From contig KE159821.1 in assembly GCA_000403495.2 (NCBI GenBank), positions 124,001 to 188,000 of the forward strand: 64,000 bases of DNA. Reading direction: 5' to 3'. The translations under genes were made by a program, and so were the position numbers. How positions within the stretch are numbered: the stretch's first letter is position 1; each line of letters begins with the position of its first letter. Below are positions 51,282 through 59,946 of this stretch, piece by piece. Source of the DNA: Lachnospiraceae bacterium 10-1. GTDB lineage: Bacteria > Bacillota > Clostridia > Lachnospirales > Lachnospiraceae. Under the pieces are notes generated by a model. The model did no database searches. It was not told where the DNA came from and saw only the letters and a list, made by a program, of their open reading frames with translations.

Positions 51282-53210
51282 CTAATCCTTCTGGTAAAAA
51301 TCGCATTCATAGCCATCTGCCCGGAGCAGCAGCCCTTTCGCCCAGGGCGGCGTCCTTCCCATCTGTTCACATACGGCAGAAAGAGACATCCTCCTGTCCG
51401 CTTCAATTATGATCTCATCATGCACCGTAGCCACGATTGCACAGTTCCGTAAAGTCCGCATGGCATAGCAGAGAATATCCCGGCTGACCGCCTGCACAAT
51501 GTTCTCCACAAACTTGGGGCCATAGCTTTCCAGCCTCTCCCATTTCTTCGTGCCGCTCACGCCCATGTAAGTGACGGACTCCCCGCCAAACCGGTTCTCG
51601 CCAATCCTCGGCTTCACATACGCAAGCCGCCGCCCGGAAAAAAGCGTGATGAACAGCATCCCGCTCTGGTAATCAAAGCGGATGCCGTGTGTTTCCGTTG
51701 GCACTCTCTTTTTGATGCATTCCTTCACGGCACGGTCTGCTGCCCACCAGAACTCCGTAATGCTTGGGTTGGAATCCCGCCATGCTGACACAAGCGGCTG
51801 CAGCTCTTCCTCCGCAATCCCCATCTCCAATGCGCCCATGGATTTCAATGCCCCGACTGATCCGCCATAGCCGAGTGCTAATTCGGCTATTTTACCTTTC
51901 TGACGCAGATGCCCGTTCACGCCGTGCTTTTCCACCGGCACATGGAACATCTGGCTTGCCGAGGCGCAGTAAATATCACCGCCGCCTTCGAACACTTTAA
52001 TCCGCCACCGCTCCCCGGCGATCCATGCGAGCACCCTCGCCTCGATTGCGGAAAAGTCCGCCACGATGAACTTCCTTCCGTCCTGCGGCACGAAAGCCGT
52101 GCGGATGAGCTGTGAGAGCGTATCCGGGATGTCCTCATAGAGCATAGCAAGGGCATCGTAATCCCCGGCTTTCACAAGTTCCCGCGCCTGTGCCAGATCC
52201 GGGATATGGTTCTGGGGCAGATTCTGCAACTGTATAATGCGGCCGCTATACCGGCCGGTCCTGTTAGCTCCGTAAAACTGGAACATCCCGTGCGCACGTC
52301 TGTCCGCGCACACCGCATTCTCCATCGCCTGGTATTTCTTCACCGAGGACTTTGCAAGCTGCTGCCGCAGGGCAAGTGCCTCCCCCAAAGGCTCCGGCGC
52401 AGTCTTTAACAGTTCCGCCACCGCCTTTTTATCAAGGGAATCCGTCTCCATCCCGTTCTCCGAAAGCCACTGCTTCATCTGCTGCACGGAATTGGGGTTC
52501 TCCAGTTCCGTCAGTTTCTGCATGGCGGCTGACAGCTCCGACTTGGAACGGCCATCCATGGCGATTGCCTGCGCGACCATCTCCATATCCACCCCGATGC
52601 CCCGGTCGTTGATCTCCTGGTCCTGCCAGTATTCCTCCCACACAAAATCCGGAACCGGGAACTTTGAAAGCCTCTGCTGTATCTGCATTTCTGCCTCCAC
52701 ATCGCGCAGGTTATAGGCTTTGAACCGCCCCCACTTCTCCCTGTCATGCTCCGGCAGGTTCCGTGTCCGGCCGCCGTTCGCCTTGGTCGGCTTGCAGGGG
52801 ACACAGAAATACCGGATCAGGTCTTTCCCTTCCGACAGCTTCTGCTTTTCCAGCCCAAGCACCGCGCCCACATTTTCCAAAGACAGCGGAAGGCCAAGCG
52901 TGGCAGACCAGACCATGGAGCATTTCCACGATTCCGGCTCCAGCCATTCCCCAAGGTAATTTGACAGGCACACCCTCTCGAACATGGCATTAAATGCCCA
53001 CTTGGTGACAGACTCATCTGAGATCGCCGCCAGGATTTCCACAGGGATGTTTTCTCCCTGGCATAAATCAACCACCCGCACTTCCCCGCCATCCACGCTA
53101 TACCCAAACAGCAGAATCTCAAAATTAGGCGAGGAAGAATATCTGTAAACGCCACATTTGGACAAATCCACATCGCTGTACGTCTCAATGTCAATTTCTA
53201 TAGACTTCAA
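51282..53210 (-). CDS. Phage family A DNA polymerase
   Basis: 642 residues. N-terminal 3'-5' exonuclease-like domain (IDIETYSDVDL) and the pol A domain: motif A FIVADFSAIEARVLAW, motif B region RQKGKIAELALGYGG, motif C ATVHDEIIIE. It replicates phage DNA. The start is TTG at 53210 with SD AAAGGAG at 9 bases; no ATG fits. An unusual but supported start codon. Confidence 0.95.
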   Translation of the reverse strand: MKSIEIDIETYSDVDLSKCGVYRYSSSPNFEILLFGYSVDGGEVRVVDLCQGENIPVEILAAISDESVTKWAFNAMFERVCLSNYLGEWLEPESWKCSMVWSATLGLPLSLENVGAVLGLEKQKLSEGKDLIRYFCVPCKPTKANGGRTRNLPEHDREKWGRFKAYNLRDVEAEMQIQQRLSKFPVPDFVWEEYWQDQEINDRGIGVDMEMVAQAIAMDGRSKSELSAAMQKLTELENPNSVQQMKQWLSENGMETDSLDKKAVAELLKTAPEPLGEALALRQQLAKSSVKKYQAMENAVCADRRAHGMFQFYGANRTGRYSGRIIQLQNLPQNHIPDLAQARELVKAGDYDALAMLYEDIPDTLSQLIRTAFVPQDGRKFIVADFSAIEARVLAWIAGERWRIKVFEGGGDIYCASASQMFHVPVEKHGVNGHLRQKGKIAELALGYGGSVGALKSMGALEMGIAEEELQPLVSAWRDSNPSITEFWWAADRAVKECIKKRVPTETHGIRFDYQSGMLFITLFSGRRLAYVKPRIGENRFGGESVTYMGVSGTKKWERLESYGPKFVENIVQAVSRDILCYAMRTLRNCAIVATVHDEIIIEADRRMSLSAVCEQMGRTPPWAKGLLLRADGYECDFYQKD

Positions 53211-53302
53211 TCCTACCAGCTCCTTTCACCGCCTTAAGGGCGGCAGGGAAAAGGCAGACGCCCGTTCCCCGCCACCCGGCGGCTGTGCTTTTCTCTATCT
53301 GG

Positions 53303-53869
53303 TTATGACAGGAAATCCTCCTCGTCCTCATCCGCAAAGTCATCCTCCGCACGGGACCTGCCGCCCAGCGGCTCCCCGTCACGGATCTTCTGTAAATTGT
53401 TCAGCCCGCAGGCGATACCCTTATTCCCGTTGGAATTGAAAGCATAGAAATTGATGCTCGCCCTGCCGTACACGCCGCTGTACACCTCGGAATGGTCAAG
53501 GATCGGCTGGCGGTCCGCATCCACGATTCCCGGAGCCGTGGAGCTGTTGGCATTGACGAAATAGGAATCCGCATAAGCCTCATCATCCGGGCGCTCCACA
53601 TCCCCGTCACGCAACGGGGTCTTCAGTACGGAAAGCGCAGGGACGCTCCTGCCGTTCCCCTTCAGCTTCGCCTCGCCCTCGCGATACGCCGCCTTGATCG
53701 CTTCCTCAATCTTTGCAATGGTCTTCTTATCCGACTTCGGGATGATGAGCGACACGGAGAACTTCGGCGTTCCCCCGTTAATTGCCTTCGCTTCCCATGC
53801 GTTGCAGTAGCTCCACCGGGTGTTGGGGCCGGTGATCACTTTCGTTGGATTATTGGCTGTGTTTGACAT
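53303..53869 (-). CDS. DUF2815 (single-strand DNA-binding-like) protein
   Basis: 188 residues. Begins MSNTANNPTKVITGPNTRWS, contains KFSVSLIIPKSDKKTI and ends with an acidic tail (EDDFADEDEEDFLS) typical of SSB-like proteins. It lies between DNA polymerase and DUF2800, a usual phage replication order. Confidence 0.9.
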   Translation of the reverse strand: MSNTANNPTKVITGPNTRWSYCNAWEAKAINGGTPKFSVSLIIPKSDKKTIAKIEEAIKAAYREGEAKLKGNGRSVPALSVLKTPLRDGDVERPDDEAYADSYFVNANSSTAPGIVDADRQPILDHSEVYSGVYGRASINFYAFNSNGNKGIACGLNNLQKIRDGEPLGGRSRAEDDFADEDEEDFLS

Positions 53870-53885
53870 ATGATTTTCCTCCTGA

Positions 53886-55007
53886 CTAATCTTCCTTGAA
53901 ATCTTCCTGCGCCGTGTTCATCTCCGGCCGCTTGTCGCTCTCCGGGACTAACGCAGGCTTGCCCTGCGGCTTCTCCACAAGGCCCTTTAAAATCTCCGCA
54001 AACTTCTTCTTGCCGAGCAGTTTCTCCATGGCTGTGATTCCGAGCAGTTTTGGCTCATACGGGTCAAAGCCCGCCTTCTTCACGGTATCCGCAACGGCAT
54101 CCTCATCCGTGTACTTCCGGTTGGACCTTCCGGCCACAACCTTGAACCCGGCATACTTCACACCGCTTAACGCCTGCTGCAATGCAAACTCTTTCACATC
54201 CGCCGCCCATGCCGCCAGCTCATCCGCTTTCACAAGGATCGCCGCAATCTCGTCATCCTCCAGCGTGGCGGGCATCTCGAAGTCATACTTCGCAAGCTCC
54301 AGGTTGTATTCCGCCCGTTTCCTGCAGACCGCCTTCGCCTTGCAGAATTTGCAGTGTTCCCCCGCACAGAACTCACCCTCCCCGGCATAGGCCAGCTTTG
54401 CCTTTTCGGAAAGCTCTCCTTCCGCCCACTGGAGAAGGTCATCCTTCGCCATGGCATACACGCTGACATTCTCACGGCGCGGCTGGTAGATCGCCATGCG
54501 GACGGCGTCAATGTCATAGATGCCGTCAAACAGCTCCAATGCGCCCAGGGCATACAGCATCATCTGCGGGTTTCCTTCTGCGGAAACCTCCACGCCCTTG
54601 CCGTGCTTGTAGTCGATGATATACAGCGTCCCGTCTGCGATGATGACGCAGTCACCTGTGCCGAAGCCCTCTTCCACATACCGGGAAAAGTCCAGCCGCT
54701 GCTCGATCAGCACCACAGGGTCTTTGCAGATTTTCTTGGCCTCCTCCACCAGCGAGAGGACATACTCCGCATACCCGCAGGCGCATTCCTCCATCTCCTC
54801 ATCGTAAAAGGAAAGCTCCTCTGTCGGGTCTTCGGTTTCCATCCCAAGGGACAGCTTCAGCTTGTGTTCGCACAGGCTGTGGGCATCGGTGCCCTGCTGC
54901 GCGTATTCGCTGCCCGTATCCTCATAATTTTCACAGAGCCTTGCAGACGGCGGGCAGGCAAGCCACCGGTGGCTGGAGGATGCTGACAATAAAGCGTGTC
55001 TTCCCAT
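53886..55007 (-). CDS. DUF2800 (Cas4/RecB-like PD-(D/E)XK) nuclease
   Basis: 373 residues. HALLSASSSHRWLACPPSARL at the start, GTGDCVIIADGTLYIIDYKHGKG (PD-(D/E)XK core) and four Cys (FCAGEHCKFCKAKAVC) for an Fe-S or zinc site. Likely recombination exonuclease. ATG 55007 overlaps the upstream stop (ATGA) and follows GGAGGTG. Confidence 0.9.
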   Translation of the reverse strand: MGRHALLSASSSHRWLACPPSARLCENYEDTGSEYAQQGTDAHSLCEHKLKLSLGMETEDPTEELSFYDEEMEECACGYAEYVLSLVEEAKKICKDPVVLIEQRLDFSRYVEEGFGTGDCVIIADGTLYIIDYKHGKGVEVSAEGNPQMMLYALGALELFDGIYDIDAVRMAIYQPRRENVSVYAMAKDDLLQWAEGELSEKAKLAYAGEGEFCAGEHCKFCKAKAVCRKRAEYNLELAKYDFEMPATLEDDEIAAILVKADELAAWAADVKEFALQQALSGVKYAGFKVVAGRSNRKYTDEDAVADTVKKAGFDPYEPKLLGITAMEKLLGKKKFAEILKGLVEKPQGKPALVPESDKRPEMNTAQEDFKED

Positions 55008-55375
55008 CACAGCACCTCCGCTTCCGCCAGCAGTGCCGCATACTCCGCCGGGTCGATCTCCGACAGCTTATCCGCGCCGTGTTTATTCAGCAGTTCCCGC
55101 ACTTCCTCCGTGTGTCCGGAGCGGGACTTCTCCGCCAGCACTGCGCGGACTTCCTCCAGCGTCAGCGGCCTCTCCTCCGGCTCCTGCTTTGCCGCAGGCT
55201 TTTCCTCTTTCTTTGCCGCCTTCCCAGCCTTTCCCGCTTTTTCCGGCTCCTTTGTATCTGTCCTCCCTGCTTCCACGGCACCGTTGTCCGCCACTGCATC
55301 CGCAACAGCCTGTAAGTTGTCGGCAAGGGAACGCAGGTCCCCTATGACATCAAGCAGTAACTTCACTTTTCCCAT
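55007..55375 (-). CDS. Helical protein of the replication operon
   Basis: 122 residues, start MGKVKLLLDVIGDLRSLADN at 55375 (SD GGAAGGAGG). A Lys/Ala/Glu-rich linker in the middle and a C-terminal HeH/LEM-like helix pair (EEVRELLNKHGADKLSEIDP). Common before DUF2800 in such phages; role unknown. Confidence 0.75.
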   Translation of the reverse strand: MGKVKLLLDVIGDLRSLADNLQAVADAVADNGAVEAGRTDTKEPEKAGKAGKAAKKEEKPAAKQEPEERPLTLEEVRAVLAEKSRSGHTEEVRELLNKHGADKLSEIDPAEYAALLAEAEVL

Positions 55376-55568
55376 GTACGTTTCCTCCTTCCATGACTTC
55401 ACTGATTGCCAGTTCCCGGACAGAATCGCCCGGCACGATGATGGCCACCCTCCGCTTCTCCCCAAGGAGGAAGCGTAAGAAACGCTCCCTCACGGAGATA
55501 TGGCGGCAGCTCACGATCCCGCCGGATGCCGGCTCCTTTGAAACACTGATCCTCAATGTGTGTTCCAT
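55350..55568 (-). CDS. Small protein after the sigma-like gene
   Basis: 72 residues, start MEHTLRISVSKEPASGG at 55568 (GGAGG, 8 bases). RFLRFLLGEKRRVAIIVPG suggests a basic domain. It overlaps the next gene by 26 bases. It lies downstream of element copy B, so could be controlled by it. Confidence 0.7.
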   Translation of the reverse strand: MEHTLRISVSKEPASGGIVSCRHISVRERFLRFLLGEKRRVAIIVPGDSVRELAISEVMEGGNVHGKSEVTA

Positions 55569-55612
55569 TTCCATCTCCTCCATTTCCGAAGGGCGGCTGA
55601 TTTCATGCCCTT

Positions 55613-55653
55613 CACTATACGGAGATTTTGAGGGGTGTTCGGCGGGGTGTTTT
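55613..55653 (-). promoter_or_regulatory. 41-bp duplicated cis element, copy B (promoter-like)
   Basis: Same element as at 14755-14795. GAAC and CGTATA are 15 bases apart on the minus strand. It starts just at the sigma-like gene stop and points into the replication operon. Confidence 0.6.
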
Positions 55654-56039
55654 TAGAAAAACTTTTTAAATTTTTTCCGGGCCGCAGATATCGTTTCTGA
55701 GACCACGCTGTGATGCACGCCTTCCTTACGCGCAATCTCGTTGACGGACATACCGCCCGCCAGCATCAGAATCCGCCTGCGCTGCACTTCCGACAGCCCG
55801 TCCAATGCCTGGGCGATACGCTCCGTGTCCATTTCACGCTCCATCTTCGTTTCCGGCGTTTCCCCGTCAGAATACTCTGCACCTTCGAACTGAGCTGCAT
55901 CCAGCGAATAACAGTGGTAATGTTCCTTGCGGGAAAGGTTGTCTTCCAGCCGCCTGTCCTCAATGATGACGGCACCGATGGATTCCTCCACCTCAACCTC
56001 TGATACAGTCCCATCCGCAAATTCATATTTAATTTTCAT
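55653..56039 (-). CDS. Sigma factor-like regulator (region 4 HTH)
   Basis: 128 residues. C-terminal sigma-70 region 4: LSEVQRRRILMLAGGMSVNE then IARKEGVHHSVVSETISAARK. The N-terminus (beta-rich, KIKYEFADGTVSEVEVEE) is not a region 2. It may be a transcription regulator rather than a full sigma factor. ATG 56039 follows GGAGGAAAT. A palindrome lies 15 bases upstream and element copy B at its stop. Confidence 0.85.
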   Translation of the reverse strand: MKIKYEFADGTVSEVEVEESIGAVIIEDRRLEDNLSRKEHYHCYSLDAAQFEGAEYSDGETPETKMEREMDTERIAQALDGLSEVQRRRILMLAGGMSVNEIARKEGVHHSVVSETISAARKKFKKFF

Positions 56040-56053
56040 TCAGATTTCCTCCA

Positions 56054-56085
56054 GTCTTGAAATTTGGTTAAACAATTTTCAAGAC
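56054..56085 (-). promoter_or_regulatory. Palindrome before the sigma-like gene
   Basis: Arms GTCTTGAAA and TTTCAAGAC (9 bp), 14 bases between, ending 15 bases before the ATG at 56039. It fits an operator for autoregulation or an RNA hairpin over the leader; no T-run follows. Confidence 0.55.
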
Positions 56086-56439
56086 CGGAGGGGGCGCACG
56101 GCCCCTGAACGGCGGCTGATGCCTGCAGCCAAAAGCGCAAAAAAAGCGCACCCGAAGAATTCCAGGTGCGCCTGTCATAAAAACATTGTATCCTTTTGTA
56201 ATCTGTTGGGAAAAGAGATAGAAATGTGTCGAATAAAAAAATTCCGCAGTCCTCCTTGAGGCTGCTGTATATACAGAAAAAATATGATATCCGGCCATGG
56301 GTGCAGGGAGCCAGCTCCCTGCTCGTGCCATGCCCGCTTCCTCCGAGGCACTATCCTTCCACGCCTCATAGGACTCTTCTGTAACACTCATTGTGAATTT
56401 TTCGTTTCCTGACCTGATGCTGATGATTTTTTCAGACAT
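56068..56439 (-). CDS. Uncertain short protein, possibly decayed
   Basis: ATG at 56439 has a good ribosome site (AAAGGAAC, 8 bases). The first 35 residues (MSEKIISIRSGNEKFTMSVT, EESYEAWKDSASEEAG) look like a real small protein; the remainder is Arg/Phe/Pro-rich with no structure and reads like non-coding sequence. A frameshift soon after residue 35 is possible. Confidence 0.35.
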   Translation of the reverse strand: MSEKIISIRSGNEKFTMSVTEESYEAWKDSASEEAGMARAGSWLPAPMAGYHIFSVYTAASRRTAEFFYSTHFYLFSQQITKGYNVFMTGAPGILRVRFFCAFGCRHQPPFRGRAPPPVLKIV

Positions 56440-56440
56440 A

Positions 56441-56484
56441 AAAGCGTTCCTTTCTTTACGCCTTCGTAAAGCCAGAAACGCTTC
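56441..56484 (-). promoter_or_regulatory. Two-tier hairpin holding the ribosome site of the 56439 gene
   Basis: Outer stem AAGCGTT/AACGCTT, inner stem CTTTACG-AAGG-CGTAAAG. The SD AAAGG lies in the internal loop just before the ATG, so translation could be masked by this structure. Confidence 0.5.
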
Positions 56485-56520
56485 TATTTTTGATATGAAA
56501 TTGATTTAAAATGGAAAAAT

Positions 56521-56565
56521 GGCCGGAGTAAGCTAAGGCTCATTGTCTCTAGCTTCACTCCGGCC
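56521..56565 (-). terminator. Terminator between zinc-ribbon gene and following ORF
   Basis: 15-bp stem with one bulged base (GGCCGGAGT AAGCTA / TAGCTT ACTCCGGCC), 14-base loop, followed on the minus strand by ATTTTTCC. It would stop, or attenuate, transcription coming from the 56612 gene. Confidence 0.75.
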
Positions 56566-56611
56566 TTTCGTGACTCGATGTCCCATGGTCCCACTCGCTC
56601 GGTAGTAAGTT

Positions 56612-56764
56612 CTATTTACCTGTCTCCGTGACCTGTAGTAGCCATTCCAATTTGACTATCCTCCCGCATTCTGGGCACCTCACCTTTAAGACTACGCGCC
56701 CTCCCGCGGTGGCAATAATATCGCAGATCCGTCCTTTGCAAGCGGGACATCTGACCATACACAT
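56612..56764 (-). CDS. Com-like zinc-ribbon protein
   Basis: 50 residues, MCMVRCPACKGRICDII and VRCPECGRIVKLEW: two CxxC pairs form a zinc ribbon like Mu Com. ATG 56764 follows GGAGG at 8 bases. Resembles the protein at 56924; may be a paralogue. Possible translational regulator. Confidence 0.75.
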   Translation of the reverse strand: MCMVRCPACKGRICDIIATAGGRVVLKVRCPECGRIVKLEWLLQVTETGK

Positions 56765-56923
56765 ACCGTATACCTCCACAGCCTGTTTTGGATGACAAAG
56801 CCATGTTATGCATCCTGCATAAAATGTCCCATCGGTGGAAACTTCCAAAAATTTCCATTGCCTGTTATCAGTATTGGCCGGAAAACACTGTCTTAATCAC
56901 TTCTGCATAAAAAAACAGCAGAA

Positions 56924-57106
56924 TCACCTCCGCCGTTTTTTCCTCTCATATATGCCAGCCTCTATCCCTTCCGGGCCGAAGTGCAGCCTTACCAGTTTTC
57001 CGCAGTGCTGGCATTTGATCTCAAGGACCGTCCACTCCGTCTCTGTTCCCTCATCATCCAAAATGCGCCTCCTGCATTTGGGGTTGGGGCATCTGATCAC
57101 TTCCAT
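56924..57106 (-). CDS. Com-like zinc-ribbon protein, basic tail
   Basis: 60 residues, IRCPNPKCRRRI and IKCQHCGKLVRL zinc ribbon, basic end ERKKRRR. SD AAAGGAGGAGG precedes the ATG. Upstream region (57107-57361) holds no gene I can support. Confidence 0.78.
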   Translation of the reverse strand: MEVIRCPNPKCRRRILDDEGTETEWTVLEIKCQHCGKLVRLHFGPEGIEAGIYERKKRRR

Positions 57107-57361
57107 CTGCCGCCTCCTCCTTTACTCCACTCCGGCCAGTGACCGGCCTTATTTTCCGCCTCCCCGTACTAATATGTAACAAGGGAACCAGACAAATGAC
57201 AACTACGCTCTGCTCGGTTCCCTTTTATCGTTTGTATATTGTTAATTTTCTTCGTGTGGTGCTTCCCTCTACCCACTGTACCGTATTGCCAATTTGCATC
57301 TCAGGATTTATTTTGAAGTTAATGCTATAGAAACAGGGTAAGTATAGCTGACTTGATGGAT

Positions 57362-57610
57362 TCAAATCTCTTTCCCACAATGAGCGCAGTATTTGCCATT
57401 TGACAATCGTATTTTTCCACAATGCGGACACCTATTGCTAAATGCCCTATAGATATTGCATCCGCAACTAATCAAAAGAAAAATAAATGCTATGCAGCCT
57501 TCTGCCACAATGTCATAATTGCCATCAAATATTTTTATTCCCATGACACATATAGCAATGCAAAGAGCAATATATGATAAAACTAATCCCCAAGTCACAA
57601 CCTTTTTCAT
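57362..57610 (-). CDS. Small membrane protein with a zinc ribbon
   Basis: 82 residues. Two TM helices (about 5-25, 35-53), then NRCPHCGKIRLSNGKYCAHCG. SD GGAGAGG lies before the ATG at 57610. Function unknown; zinc_ribbon_2-like membrane proteins are frequent in Firmicutes accessory DNA. Confidence 0.75.
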   Translation of the reverse strand: MKKVVTWGLVLSYIALCIAICVMGIKIFDGNYDIVAEGCIAFIFLLISCGCNIYRAFSNRCPHCGKIRLSNGKYCAHCGKEI

Positions 57611-57684
57611 TTATAGCACCTCTCCATATTTTCTTCCTATTCTCCAATCTAACAAAAACTGGAGAAAACGACACACTGCTCCTA

Positions 57685-58175
57685 CTACGCCCCCGCATCA
57701 AAGCCGCCCTGCATTTCCACAGCCCCGGCATTTATCTCCTGCCTTGCTGCATAGTACGCATCATAGTAGGCAGCCTTCAAAGCACCGTGTACCTGCGTCT
57801 CCGCCTTCGCAGCCCACGCCTGCGGTATAGGTCAGTATCTCGTCACCATTCCCGTCATACACATGGACGGCCCCGGACTGGAACTCTGCTTCATACGGCT
57901 CCCCGAATAGGAGGCACAGCAACCGCCTGTCAGCCTCCCGTATCGTTTTCATGTCCGCCATTTCCTGACTGACCTTCTCCATCAGCGCCGCCCTGTCCGG
58001 CGCGACTTTGGCGACCTCGCTTTTGCGTAGGGCGAGGAACTTATTCCCCATATAGACGTTCTGCGCCGCATCCTGTTATCTTCTCCCGGAGGGAATCGGA
58101 CAGCTTCCAGTCCTTCTTGGATGATGGCTTTGGGATGCCCGCATGATGGCTTTTTGCTATTCCTGTTATATTCAT
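57685..58175 (-). pseudogene. Decayed gene with two 1-nt insertions
   Basis: The ATG at 58175 starts MNITGIAKSHHAGIPKPSSK. After LREKIT one extra G moves the frame; the next frame reads DAAQNVYMGNKFLALRKSEV and on to LTYTAGV, where a second extra G occurs; the third frame reads AAKAETQVHGALKAAYYDAY to a stop at 57685. Joined it is a helical protein of about 160 residues. Lies 12 bases after a small membrane-protein gene. Confidence 0.7.
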
Positions 58176-58187
58176 TTCAATCGCCTC

Positions 58188-58535
58188 TCACTTCTGCGTT
58201 TTCTTTCTGATAAGTATGGAAATCAGCATGGCTGCTATCCCCAAGGCAAGATAAACTGCCGCATACAGGATAAATGCTGTTTCCCCCATATCAAAGAATA
58301 TCCATGTACCTATGAGGAACAGCACTGCCGAAATAACCGGAAGGCTCCATAAATGCCGGATGTCCTTTCCCGCAAATGCTCCGATTAGCACGGAATATAA
58401 TGGATTGACTGCAAAAAACAGAAGAAAGCATACCGCCATTCCTGCATCGCCTTTTACGAAAGTAACCGCAAGCCACGGAAACGCCAGCATAACTACCGCC
58501 GAAGCCGCCATCCATAAAATAATGTTCTTTTTCAT
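58188..58535 (-). CDS. Small integral membrane protein
   Basis: 115 residues with four TM helices (about 5-25, 30-52, 60-80, 86-108) and a basic end RKKTQK. SD GAAGAGG. No family recognised; similar proteins are often called hypothetical in Lachnospiraceae. Confidence 0.75.
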   Translation of the reverse strand: MKKNIILWMAASAVVMLAFPWLAVTFVKGDAGMAVCFLLFFAVNPLYSVLIGAFAGKDIRHLWSLPVISAVLFLIGTWIFFDMGETAFILYAAVYLALGIAAMLISILIRKKTQK

Positions 58536-58650
58536 ATGATACCTCTTCCAAAATCTGTTTTTAATTCCCCAATCTGTCGGAACATAGGGGATACCTGCCT
58601 TGTCGGGCTGTGACCTTATTGGAAAATATATTCCAAATCTTGTTACTCTC

Positions 58651-59187
58651 TCAATCTTCTGGCACTATTCCATTAGGGCACTCAATTCCTAAAATATCAT
58701 AATACTCATTTGTAAATGAAATTTGCTCACAAGGGAATTTGCTTTGCAAATCTTTGATATACTCAAACGGGGTATCTATCAATGCTACATCCATCCCTTT
58801 GCGAATTGTATCCAAAACGCTTTTTACTTCGGGCCGAGCTTTATATTCCTGTTCTTCTGGACAATTAACAAAATCATCAAACATTTTCTTGTCCCACCAA
58901 ATAATCTGTTGCAGAGTATTTGTACCACCAGTGGCGAGTATCAGCCCTAAGAAATCGCAAAAATTACGGGCAATGGGATAGACAAAGTAATCGCAACAAG
59001 TTTCTGGATTAACGCAGAAAACCATATCTCCAAAACCTTCAATAAAGCAGTAGTGTATGCCATTATCCCAACCAATAATTTCAGCTCCAATAGGTGTGCA
59101 AAAACACGGCATTCCTCCTCCAAGTTCTAAACCAATCCAACTACCGTCTATCTTCAAATTTTTATATTTTTCATAAAGCATATTCAT
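58651..59187 (-). CDS. Possible SUKH-like (SMI1/KNR4) immunity protein
   Basis: 178 residues, acidic and Trp/Cys-containing, no signal. GFGDMVFCVNPETCCDYFVYP and LGLILATGGTNTLQQI resemble the SUKH fold of immunity proteins; this is by eye and uncertain. AT-rich compared with neighbours. SD GGAGGAAC. No cognate toxin is adjacent. Confidence 0.55.
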   Translation of the reverse strand: MNMLYEKYKNLKIDGSWIGLELGGGMPCFCTPIGAEIIGWDNGIHYCFIEGFGDMVFCVNPETCCDYFVYPIARNFCDFLGLILATGGTNTLQQIIWWDKKMFDDFVNCPEEQEYKARPEVKSVLDTIRKGMDVALIDTPFEYIKDLQSKFPCEQISFTNEYYDILGIECPNGIVPED

Positions 59188-59360
59188 TTAGGTTCCTCCA
59201 AAACAACACTTAATCTGCAAGAACGCTGGGGATAAATATACTGCCTAACTTCCCCTGCCACCCCTCCCTTCGCTGCTTTCCCATTCAGAGCCGCGCCCTC
59301 GCCTCCGGGCAGACCGTAGAGGCAAAGCATTATGCGCCTCTGCGGAATAAGGTGTATAGA

Positions 59361-59930
59361 TTATACCTGTATATCCAACCCTTCCACCGTGCCAGATTTC
59401 CCAGATACCATTGACGTAATGCTCTCATCTGCAAAAATCTCATCCAGCACATCAGACGGAATCGGCTTGCCATGCGTCCAGCCGGGTACCTTTTCTTTCA
59501 CGGCATTGGCTACTTTTCTTCCAATACTTATTTCCAACTGCCCTAAAGTCCATGCCGCAGCTACCCGGTCTTCCTTCTTTAATGTCTTATAATAATTGTT
59601 TTTTGCCTGAGCCATTTCTTCCCACTCTGCCTCATTGTCACCGGACATTCCATTGTATTTATAATACGCATCCTTCACGCTGTTAAAAACACGCTGCTTC
59701 ATCTCATCAGATACCTTGATGATCTTCCTCGCATTGGGATTGTTGGTAACGCACATCCCTTCCACGCCATAAGAATTTTTCCTATGTCCGGTAAGCTGGT
59801 CTTCCAGCGTATTCCTGCCGCCCGCACTGGAACGCCTTGCCCCGGCGAAAGGCATATTCGTGTTTCCTTTGCCGCCGTTCATCCTTGATAAAAGCTGCCA
59901 GATTCCCTGACTGTTATTTCCTATACGCAT
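59361..59930 (-). CDS. Unknown protein, linked to DUF6033-like cluster
   Basis: 189 residues starting MRIGNNSQGIWQLLSRMNGG; Gly/Asn-rich N-terminus, helical middle, no signal peptide or TM helix. NNPNARKIIKVSDEMKQRVF recalls domains in exported Lachnospiraceae proteins. SD AAGGAGG. Operon with the two following entries (in + order). Function unknown. Confidence 0.7.
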   Translation of the reverse strand: MRIGNNSQGIWQLLSRMNGGKGNTNMPFAGARRSSAGGRNTLEDQLTGHRKNSYGVEGMCVTNNPNARKIIKVSDEMKQRVFNSVKDAYYKYNGMSGDNEAEWEEMAQAKNNYYKTLKKEDRVAAAWTLGQLEISIGRKVANAVKEKVPGWTHGKPIPSDVLDEIFADESITSMVSGKSGTVEGLDIQV

Positions 59931-59946
59931 GATAAAATTCCTCCTT

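Noticed and set aside
57180-57227. Inverted repeat AAGGGAACC / GGTTCCCTT
   Set aside because: 28-base loop and no minus-strand T-run; on the plus strand there is no gene to end, so not called a terminator.
57225-57431. 68-codon minus-strand frame
   Set aside because: No ribosome site and overlaps the start of nothing supported; a possible remnant but not enough evidence.
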